A stretch of DNA of 32,926 nt from the NCBI GenBank assembly GCA_031277335.1, contig JAITMM010000183.1, positions 1-32,926 of the forward strand. Direction: 5' to 3'. The notes beneath the pieces are model-generated. The model was not told the origin of the DNA. It did not search any database and was given only the letters and a program-made list of their open reading frames with translations. Made by a program: the position numbers and the translations under genes. Source of the stretch: Tannerella sp. (GTDB taxonomy: Bacteria; Bacteroidota; Bacteroidia; Bacteroidales; Tannerellaceae). Shown piece after piece: positions 22,034 through 29,381 of this stretch; positions within the stretch are counted from its first letter, which is position 1; every line of letters begins with the position of its first letter.

Positions 22034-24487
22034 ATGAAGAAGATATTATGTTCGTTTATTTTTTCGTGTTTAATGGTTTCGGCAGTAGATGCTAAAGTTT
22101 CAGAAATTACTGTAGATAAGACAATCGAAAGGCAATTTGACGAAGTTAAAGACAAAAAGGCGGAAGACGTTTCCGATGATGTTTCGGCAAATGGAAGGCT
22201 CCAATTATGGTATGGACAGCCTGCGCGCAACTGGCTCGAAGCGCTGCCGGTCGGCAACGGAAGGATGGGTGCGATGGTATATGGCACTTACCCGAACGAA
22301 ACAATCCAATTCAACGAGGAGAGCCTGTGGGCAGGTAGTCAGACGCAATCCGATGCCGACACCGAATCATCCCTCAAGACGATCCAGCAAATGCTGCTTG
22401 ACGGTGAGATTGCCAAAGCCGCTGCGCTTGCTGAAGAGACGATGGTGAGCAATCCGCTACGTATCCGCTCGTATCAGACTGTAGGTGATGTGATTATCAA
22501 TTACGCAGGTACTGTAGCCAGAGCTCGTGAAGGCGAATCGACAGGTTACAGACGCAACTTAGACCTCGCTACAGGCATTGCTACTTCGACGTTTCTTCTT
22601 GATGGCGTCAGGATCACGCAGGATGTGTTTATTTCGGCCGTGAACGACGTTATAGCCATTCGTATCAGCTCCGAAAAGGCGGGAGCGCTCAATTTCAAAA
22701 TCTCACTGGCCCGCAAGCAGGATGCAACTGCAAGAGTGACAGGCAATAACGAGATTACAATGCAAGGCCAAATCATTGATTTACCTCGTAGCAACTCTTC
22801 TCCGGCAGGTATGCACATGAAATTTGCCGCCCGTATTGCAGGGTTTAATAAAGGCGGGCAACTGACGGCTGTAAATAATTCATTGTTTGTTGAAAATGCC
22901 GATGAGGCCGTATTTTATCTGACGGCAGCAACAGATTATAATATGTCGATACTGAATTTTGACCGCAGTATAGATCCTGTTCAGCGTTGTGCCTCCATCA
23001 TGTCTAAAGTGCAGGGTCAGACTTATGAAACAGTTAAGACAGCTCATGTAGCAGACCATGAGTCTATATTTAATCGTGTCTCTCTCAACCTGTTTGACGA
23101 CGCAAAGCAGAATCTTCCGACAGATAAGCGATTGGAGGCATTTAAAAACGGAAGCGATGACAAAAGTTTTGCCTCGCTGCTGTTCCAGTATGGGCGTTAT
23201 TTGCTGATGGGGGCGTCGCGCAGACCGGGAATATTGCCTACCAATCTACAAGGCATTTGGAATCAAGACTTTGATGCACCTTGGAACTCCGATTTCCATA
23301 CAAATATAAACATACAGATGAACTATTGGCCGGCAGAGGTTTGCAATCTTTCCGAAACGGTCATCCCATTTAGCGACCTGATCAACGCTCTGCGCATACC
23401 GGGACGGGTAACCGCCAAAAAGACTTATCAATCAACAGGATGGACGATGAATCACCTGACGGATGTATTTGGACGGACGGCCATCTCCGACGGCGTGGGC
23501 TGGGGGACGTATCCGATGGCTGCTTCGTGGCTGGTGTTGCATCAATGGGAACATTATCTGTTTACCAAGGACTTGGATTTTCTGCGTGAAGTATATCCAA
23601 CGATGAAAGAAGCGGCTGATTTTGTGCTGCATTTTATCGTCAAGGATAAAAACGGAAAATGGGTGACGGCCCCGTCCAACTCGCCGGAAAACAGGTATCG
23701 TCTACCTACAGGGGAGACGTTTATGCTGACATACGGCGCAACGAAAGATATCCAGTTAATCAGGGCGCTTTTCAATGCCTGCATCAAAGCGAGCGCCCTG
23801 CTGGGCGACGACAAAAAATATGCGGCACAACTGCAATCAGTTCTTAAAGACCTGCCACCCACAAAGGTAAGTCAGCGCTACGGGATTATTCAGGAGTGGA
23901 TCGAAGATTATGAAGAGGTGGAGCCGGGACATCGTCACATGTCTCAACTGTTTGGTTTATACCCCGGTTCCGAAATCACGTCCGACAACAAAACGCTCTT
24001 TAATGCCGCCATACGCACGGTCGAGCGGCGTCAGGAATATGCCCGCAGGGGAGAAGGCAGTTCGCCCGGTTGGAGCAAGGCCTGGCTGATCAATTTCTAC
24101 GCCCGGCTGGGTGATGGCGATGCCGCCTGGAACAAGGCGAAGGAACTGATGCGCGAACGCATACTGTTTAATCTGTTTGCCGACCACCCGCCCTTTCAGA
24201 TGGATGCCAATTTCGGATTTACGGCCGGCATTGCCGAAATGCTGATTCAAAGCCATCAGGACAACTTGATTACGCTGCTGCCGGCCATCCCAAAAGATTG
24301 GGAACGCGGCGAGGTAAAAGGACTCAAGGCACGCGGAAATATTACCGTCGATATGCGATGGGAGGATCACCGACTGACGGCTGCAACGCTGACAGCGGCG
24401 CAGGACTGCACCGTGCAGGTGAAGATTGAAGGAAAAGTGCGTAAGGTGACGCTAAAGAAGGGGAAGCCGGAGAATATCAGTTTTTAG
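22034..24487 (+). CDS. GH95-family alpha-L-fucosidase-like glycoside hydrolase
   Basis: About 817 residues. The frame is open earlier, but ATG 22034 starts a signal peptide (MKKILCSFIFSCLMVSAVDA) and lies just after a -7 box. After a short acidic spacer the GH95 N-terminal domain begins LQLWYGQPARNWLEALPVGNGRMGAMVYG and IQFNEESLWAGS. The helical barrel has PTNLQGIWNQD, APWNSDFHTNINIQMNYWPAEVCNLSE (active-site Asn residues), the candidate acid in APSNSPEN, and FQMDANFGFTAGIAEMLIQS with the conserved Asp near the C-terminus. GH95 enzymes invert alpha-1,2-fucosyl (some alpha-L-galactosyl) linkages on host or plant glycans. It is exported; no SusC/SusD pair is next to it. Its stop overlaps the convergent mazG stop by 4 bases. 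Confidence 0.92.
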   Translation: MKKILCSFIFSCLMVSAVDAKVSEITVDKTIERQFDEVKDKKAEDVSDDVSANGRLQLWYGQPARNWLEALPVGNGRMGAMVYGTYPNETIQFNEESLWAGSQTQSDADTESSLKTIQQMLLDGEIAKAAALAEETMVSNPLRIRSYQTVGDVIINYAGTVARAREGESTGYRRNLDLATGIATSTFLLDGVRITQDVFISAVNDVIAIRISSEKAGALNFKISLARKQDATARVTGNNEITMQGQIIDLPRSNSSPAGMHMKFAARIAGFNKGGQLTAVNNSLFVENADEAVFYLTAATDYNMSILNFDRSIDPVQRCASIMSKVQGQTYETVKTAHVADHESIFNRVSLNLFDDAKQNLPTDKRLEAFKNGSDDKSFASLLFQYGRYLLMGASRRPGILPTNLQGIWNQDFDAPWNSDFHTNINIQMNYWPAEVCNLSETVIPFSDLINALRIPGRVTAKKTYQSTGWTMNHLTDVFGRTAISDGVGWGTYPMAASWLVLHQWEHYLFTKDLDFLREVYPTMKEAADFVLHFIVKDKNGKWVTAPSNSPENRYRLPTGETFMLTYGATKDIQLIRALFNACIKASALLGDDKKYAAQLQSVLKDLPPTKVSQRYGIIQEWIEDYEEVEPGHRHMSQLFGLYPGSEITSDNKTLFNAAIRTVERRQEYARRGEGSSPGWSKAWLINFYARLGDGDAAWNKAKELMRERILFNLFADHPPFQMDANFGFTAGIAEMLIQSHQDNLITLLPAIPKDWERGEVKGLKARGNITVDMRWEDHRLTAATLTAAQDCTVQVKIEGKVRKVTLKKGKPENISF

Positions 24488-25266
24488 TTTTCAGTCTGCT
24501 TCGCTTCGTCCCAAATCACATCCATTTCAGCAAGTGTCATGTCTTTGAGAGAGCGACCTTGCCGGATGGTATGCTCTTCGAGGTAGTTGAAACGGCGTAT
24601 AAACTTCTGGTTGGTACGTTCCAATGCGTTGTCCGGATTGATTTTATAGAGGCGGGCGGCATTGACGAGACTGAAGAAGAAATCGCCGAACTCGTCTTCC
24701 ATCCTGTCGGGGTCCATCTTTCCGATTTCAGTTTTGAGTTCGTTTAGCTCTTCCTCGACCTTGCTCCACACCTGCTCCCTATCTTCCCAATCAAACCCCA
24801 CATTGCGCGCCTTATCCTGTATCCTATAGGCTTTTATCATGGTTGGAAGCGAAGCCGGTACGCCGTTTAAGACGGTTTTATTGCCGTCTTTCTCTTTCAG
24901 TTTGAGCTCTTCCCAGTTTTGTTCGACTTTTTTGCTGTCGTCCGCCGCAGTGTCTCCGAAAACATGAGGATGACGGAAAATCAGTTTTTCGCAAATACTG
25001 TCACATACTGTTTTAATATCAAATTCGCCTTTCTCTTCGCCGATTCTGGCATAAAAGACGACATGCAACAGTAGGTCGCCCAATTCTTTTTTGATTTCGT
25101 CGGGTTGGTTTTGCAGGATGGCTTCGCTCAGTTCGTATGTCTCTTCGATGGTGTTTGCACGCAGGCTTTCATTTGTTTGCTTGCGGTCCCAAGGACATTT
25201 CTCGCGCAGTTCGTCCATGACATCGAGGAGGCGGCCGAAGGCTTCGAGTTTTTGTTGTCGGGTCAT
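24484..25266 (-). CDS. mazG: Nucleoside triphosphate pyrophosphohydrolase MazG
   Basis: A 260-residue cytoplasmic all-alpha NTP pyrophosphatase, the usual size for the two-domain form. The first domain has CPWDRKQTNESLRANTIEETYELSEAI (about 20-46, EExxE metal motif) and KKELGDLLLHVVFYARI (ExxD). The second has VEEELNELKTEIG and MEDEFGDFFFSLVNAARL. It removes noncanonical or stress-related NTPs to NMP and pyrophosphate. It is the last gene of the minus-strand run TPR protein - barrel - DsbD - MazG, 72 bases after the dsbD-like gene with a hairpin between. Its stop codon overlaps that of the GH95 gene on the other strand. Confidence 0.93.
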   Translation of the reverse strand: MTRQQKLEAFGRLLDVMDELREKCPWDRKQTNESLRANTIEETYELSEAILQNQPDEIKKELGDLLLHVVFYARIGEEKGEFDIKTVCDSICEKLIFRHPHVFGDTAADDSKKVEQNWEELKLKEKDGNKTVLNGVPASLPTMIKAYRIQDKARNVGFDWEDREQVWSKVEEELNELKTEIGKMDPDRMEDEFGDFFFSLVNAARLYKINPDNALERTNQKFIRRFNYLEEHTIRQGRSLKDMTLAEMDVIWDEAKQTEN

Positions 25267-25302
25267 TTTTTTAGTTTTCAGTTGTGAGAAAATGATGTAA
25301 AT

Positions 25303-25322
25303 TTCAATCCGTCAGGATTGAA
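25303..25322. repeat. Intercistronic hairpin between the dsbD-like gene and mazG
   Basis: A perfect 8-bp stem (TTCAATCC / GGATTGAA) with a GTCA tetraloop, 16 bases after the DsbD stop on the minus strand. No U-tract follows. It may stabilise or partly terminate the transcript. Confidence 0.5.
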
Positions 25323-25338
25323 TCGCTCGGTAGAGATA

Positions 25339-27414
25339 TCATTGGCCGTTCTTAAATCGTTTCAGCCCGGATTCCATAAATTGGATATATTTAGGTACAT
25401 CCTCATTGTAGGCGTATGACGACGATAGAGGCAATCCATTGGGGCTGAGGATAATATAATAAGGCTGGGCATTGGCGCCGAATTTATGGCGTTGCAGGTA
25501 GCTCCATTTATCGCCGATTGTCTTTAACGTGCGTTGGCGGCCGTCTTCTTCGATGGCGATGGGCGCGGGCAGTTTGGACTTATCGTCGACCATCAAGGTA
25601 ATCAACACAAATTGATTCTCCAACAAATCTTTGACTTTCGGGTCTGTCCAGACTGCTGCTTCCATCTTGCGGCAGTTGACGCATCCGAATCCGGAGAAGT
25701 CGATGAAAGCCGGTTTGTTGACACGTTGCGCATAAGCCATACCCGTCTCGTAATCGTTAAACACGGCATGCACCTCATCTTCGTAGAGGTTGAAATCCTG
25801 CGTAAAGAGCGGAGGAGCAAAGGCACTTATGGCCTTTAACGGGGCACCCCACAGACCGGGAATCATATAGATAGCAAATGCAAAGGAGACGATCGACATA
25901 AAAAGGCGTGGCACAGACACATACTTTAACTCGCTGTCATGCCTGAAACGTATCTTGCCCAGCAGATAGACGCCCAGCAACGCAAAGATGACGATCCACA
26001 ATACGAGGAACACCTCCCTGTCCAGAATCCGCCAGCCGTAGGCCAGGTCGGCTACGGACAAGAATTTCAAAGCCAGCGCCAGCTCCAAAAACCCCAGCAC
26101 GACCTTCACCGAGTTGAGCCATCCGCCGGACTTGGGGAGGTTCTGCAGGAGATTGGGGAAGACGGCAAACAGTGCAAAAGGAATGGCCAATGCCAGCGCA
26201 AAGCCAAACATCCCGATTGCCGGTCCGATAGCCATGCCTTTGGAAGCCGACTCAACAAGCAATGTCCCTATAATCGGCCCAGTACATGAAAATGACACCA
26301 GTGTCAGGGTAAATGCCATAAAGAAAATACTTAGCAATCCGGACGTTGTATCGGCCTTTTGATCCATCCTGTTTGTCCACGACGAAGGCAGGACAAATTC
26401 GAAAGCCCCAAAAAATGATATGGCAAACAGAACGAGCAACAAACAGAACAAAATATTGAATATCGCATTGGTAGACAAGTCGTTCAAGGCGCTTGCCCCA
26501 AAGACGCCGGTAATCAACAACCCTAAGGAGAGGTATATGACAATTATAGCCATGCCATATATAAATGCCTCGCCGACAGCCTTTTTCCTATCCTTATTTC
26601 GTTTAAGGAAGAAGCTGACCGTCATCGGAATCAATGGCCAAACGCAAGGCGTGAGGAGGGCTATCAGGCCGCCGATAAATCCGGCAACGAAGATATACAA
26701 CCACGAAGCAGATGCGGCAGATGCCGTAGAATCGCCGAAGGCTTTTAGTTCATCTATGACGGGCGTCCATAAGTCCGAAGCGGGCGATAATGTCTCATCG
26801 TGCTGAATTTTAGAGATTAGAGGGAATCGAGCCGGTGACGATGATATTGCCGTTTCGACCGTATCGACCGAGGCCTCAGTTATTTCGGCAGTGTCGTCAG
26901 GCGTTCCGGACATTTCGGGAGAGGTGCTGACCTGTGTTTGCCGGCTGACATGGTTACGATTGAAAGAGAACGGTATACGCTCCGGCGGCAGACATGTCTC
27001 GTCGTTGCAGGCCATATATTCTAATTCGCCCGTGATAATAAATCCGGCAGGATCGGTCACCTTGATTTGTTGAGTGAAAGTTACATTTCCGCCATACCAT
27101 CTCAATTCCATATTGAACAATTCATCAAATACCTTTTCAGGCGCTACGGACGAAACTGGCTTGCCGATAAGTTCGGCGCTTTGTATTTTCTCATACGCAA
27201 TGCTTGTGGAAATCGGGCCTCCGGAAGGCAGATTCATGTCGTAGACATGCCATCCGGGATCGGCTTTGGCAGTGAATTGCAGGCTTTTCTCTGCTGTCTC
27301 CGAATCAATAAGCTTGATATCCCATTTGACGGGTTTGAGAATCTGGGCTTGGGTAAAGATGGATAAGAGGCACAGAGTGGTTATAATGAGTGACTTGAAA
27401 GAAGTTGAGCGCAT
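25339..27414 (-). CDS. dsbD: DsbD-like thiol:disulfide interchange protein (transmembrane reductase)
   Basis: A 691-residue protein that carries electrons from cytoplasmic thioredoxin across the inner membrane to periplasmic thiols. Domains in order: signal peptide (residues 1-23); periplasmic alpha domain (about 30-160) with the redox pair in MACNDETCLPPE; a linker; an eight-helix CcdA/DsbD domain (about 245-525) with LLTPCVWPLIPMT and SFSCTGPIIGT supplying the two membrane cysteines; and a C-terminal thioredoxin domain with FSGFGCVNCRKME (CVNC). All three redox pairs are present, so it should be functional. It follows the barrel gene by 20 bases, consistent with a role in maturing envelope proteins, though the link to that gene is only positional. 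Confidence 0.94.
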   Translation of the reverse strand: MRSTSFKSLIITTLCLLSIFTQAQILKPVKWDIKLIDSETAEKSLQFTAKADPGWHVYDMNLPSGGPISTSIAYEKIQSAELIGKPVSSVAPEKVFDELFNMELRWYGGNVTFTQQIKVTDPAGFIITGELEYMACNDETCLPPERIPFSFNRNHVSRQTQVSTSPEMSGTPDDTAEITEASVDTVETAISSSPARFPLISKIQHDETLSPASDLWTPVIDELKAFGDSTASAASASWLYIFVAGFIGGLIALLTPCVWPLIPMTVSFFLKRNKDRKKAVGEAFIYGMAIIVIYLSLGLLITGVFGASALNDLSTNAIFNILFCLLLVLFAISFFGAFEFVLPSSWTNRMDQKADTTSGLLSIFFMAFTLTLVSFSCTGPIIGTLLVESASKGMAIGPAIGMFGFALALAIPFALFAVFPNLLQNLPKSGGWLNSVKVVLGFLELALALKFLSVADLAYGWRILDREVFLVLWIVIFALLGVYLLGKIRFRHDSELKYVSVPRLFMSIVSFAFAIYMIPGLWGAPLKAISAFAPPLFTQDFNLYEDEVHAVFNDYETGMAYAQRVNKPAFIDFSGFGCVNCRKMEAAVWTDPKVKDLLENQFVLITLMVDDKSKLPAPIAIEEDGRQRTLKTIGDKWSYLQRHKFGANAQPYYIILSPNGLPLSSSYAYNEDVPKYIQFMESGLKRFKNGQ

Positions 27415-27434
27415 CGTTGTCTATTGAAAAACAT

Positions 27435-29327
27435 TTAAAAGTTTAAATTTACGCCGGCCATCGCATTGAATCCTTGAAGCGGATAGCCGTACCATAATTC
27501 CTGTTGATGAAAAAGCATATTATTGAGTTTCAAGTAGATGCCTATTGTCTCATTGAAATTCCAGGACGAAGTAAAATTAAGGTCATGCAAATCGTTCAAT
27601 TTGATTTCTCTATCTGCAAACCATGTATAACGACCTCCTCCAAGGTAATAGTTGAGTGTCAATGCCAACGGAGTTATCGGTCTTGCTGTCAGGTCTACGT
27701 TGACTTCGTATATTGGTCGGCCATAAGGCTTTACGTCTTTATAAATATCATCGCTTCCACCGTCCATTCCATCGGGCTGACTGAATGACCATTTGTTATA
27801 AACGCCTTTTATCGAGAAATCTACCCAATTTTGATACATATATTTTAATGTTGCGCCGACGTTGATCCGCGTAGAATTTGGCTGCGTCACATTGTAATAA
27901 CTATAAAAACCAAAAGTATTATTAATAATAATATCCTCATCTACAAGCGGATAAAACGAATATTCGGGAATAAAAAACATATCATCCGACGTCTTTCTAT
28001 AGCCTGCAAACAAATCAAACCATAACCCCGGCACTACGCCTGAACGAATACCGGCAGTACCATCAAGCCAAATCTTTGAAGACCTTGTATTATATAATAA
28101 AGAATAACGGTTCTGTTTTGATAATTGATAAGGGTCATTGGGCTGAATGCCTGCGGCTTCCGTATTTACATAAAAGATTGTTTTATCGGCTATTTCCTTT
28201 TCCAGCGAAATATTGGGCGAAACATACAATTCGCCATCATCAATTCCAAGTTCATCTATAAGATATATTATATTTACACCTAATTTTGCTTTCCAGTCAC
28301 TGCCAACCATTTGAAAATAAGGAGTGGCTGACACATGACGATAGTTGACCGTATAGAAATCGCCAAAATCAGATGGGTTATATGGGACTTTAACATTATA
28401 AATCAATGTTTTAGTATCTAATCCTACACGTTTATCTCCACCTCCTACGGGAAAACTTAATCCGGCACGAACAGTAAATTTATTTTCAACGATGCCGTCT
28501 TCTGCTTTGGAAAATCTCCCGTATTTCTGGCCGAAACGCAAAAAATCGACGTCAAATATATACCCGATTCCGTCAACCTCATTTGACTGTACCCCTGCGT
28601 AGGCATTTATGGCTTGATTGACCTGACTCGTCGTGCGGTCGGCCACCGAATCAATCGTTTCAATAGACAAAGGAGCGCCATAAAGTCCGAACGGCAACCC
28701 GTAATAATTATATGCAGAATAATCGAAATTTCCTCCGATATGTAAGACTGCAGGCATGAAATCATGCTTGAAATCAATCCCGACACTATTATTATTTAAT
28801 TTGGCTTTTTGCTCTCTTTCTACATTAAAACTTTGATAATCAATGTAATCATACGGTCCGAAACCCGGTTGTGAAATAATTCTTGTAGATGGCAACACGT
28901 ATTTCACATTGCCCCTTGTCGAACGGTGGGAAAAGTATAAGTTCAATTTGTCCGTCTCGTTGTCAATGAAATGATAGCCGAAATCGCCATGCAGGTTCAA
29001 ATACGTTCCGCCGCCAAAATGAAAGTATCCGCGCCGGTGATTGACAGGTATCGCCGTCATGATATTGCCCGATGGCAGAATATAGAGTTCTTTTCCGGGA
29101 TTGGCGGGAATGGTGAAAGGCGAATATTCGATTGTACGCCGCGTCACTTCAGGCTCCTTCACTTCGGGAAGTCTGTTTATTTTATTGGCATCCTGCACGG
29201 TAGGGTCGTATTCGCGTTCCAGGGTCATCTCGCGCGTCAATTTATCGTCCTGCTGCTGTGCGTGGGCGACGGCAAGACAGGCGGATAGCAAGATGACATA
29301 TAGCCGGAGGTAGATATGATGTTTCAT
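27435..29327 (-). CDS. Outer-membrane beta-barrel protein (TonB-receptor-like, no plug recognised)
   Basis: A 630-residue protein with a signal peptide (MKHHIYLRLYVILLSACLAVAHA). It opens with a conserved-looking periplasmic motif (LTREMTLEREYDPTVQDANKINRLPEVKEPE, about 29-60). The rest alternates aromatic, amphipathic strands (FHFGGGTYLNLHGDFGYHF, KLNLYFSHRS, VDFSIKGVYNKWSF, LALTLNYYLGGGRYTWF) and ends in Phe (MAGVNLNF), the signature of an outer-membrane barrel recognised by BAM. No carboxypeptidase-like domain or plug domain is seen, so it is unlikely to be a complete TonB-dependent receptor. It sits 54 bases after a 998-residue TPR protein and 20 before the DsbD-like gene. The TPR/barrel pairing suggests a joint envelope function; that is inference. 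Confidence 0.8.
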   Translation of the reverse strand: MKHHIYLRLYVILLSACLAVAHAQQQDDKLTREMTLEREYDPTVQDANKINRLPEVKEPEVTRRTIEYSPFTIPANPGKELYILPSGNIMTAIPVNHRRGYFHFGGGTYLNLHGDFGYHFIDNETDKLNLYFSHRSTRGNVKYVLPSTRIISQPGFGPYDYIDYQSFNVEREQKAKLNNNSVGIDFKHDFMPAVLHIGGNFDYSAYNYYGLPFGLYGAPLSIETIDSVADRTTSQVNQAINAYAGVQSNEVDGIGYIFDVDFLRFGQKYGRFSKAEDGIVENKFTVRAGLSFPVGGGDKRVGLDTKTLIYNVKVPYNPSDFGDFYTVNYRHVSATPYFQMVGSDWKAKLGVNIIYLIDELGIDDGELYVSPNISLEKEIADKTIFYVNTEAAGIQPNDPYQLSKQNRYSLLYNTRSSKIWLDGTAGIRSGVVPGLWFDLFAGYRKTSDDMFFIPEYSFYPLVDEDIIINNTFGFYSYYNVTQPNSTRINVGATLKYMYQNWVDFSIKGVYNKWSFSQPDGMDGGSDDIYKDVKPYGRPIYEVNVDLTARPITPLALTLNYYLGGGRYTWFADREIKLNDLHDLNFTSSWNFNETIGIYLKLNNMLFHQQELWYGYPLQGFNAMAGVNLNF

Positions 29328-29381
29328 TATGTAGGAGTGTTGTTGTTGATTTGTTTTAATTATAGTTGTGAAGTGAAAGGA

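Noticed and set aside
21775..22287. 170-codon open frame on the minus strand ending in the ilv leader peptide
   Set aside because: Its upstream two thirds run through the ilv promoter and the opposite-strand GH95 promoter and start, with low-complexity content. Only the last 22 codons, after the promoter, are supported as a gene.
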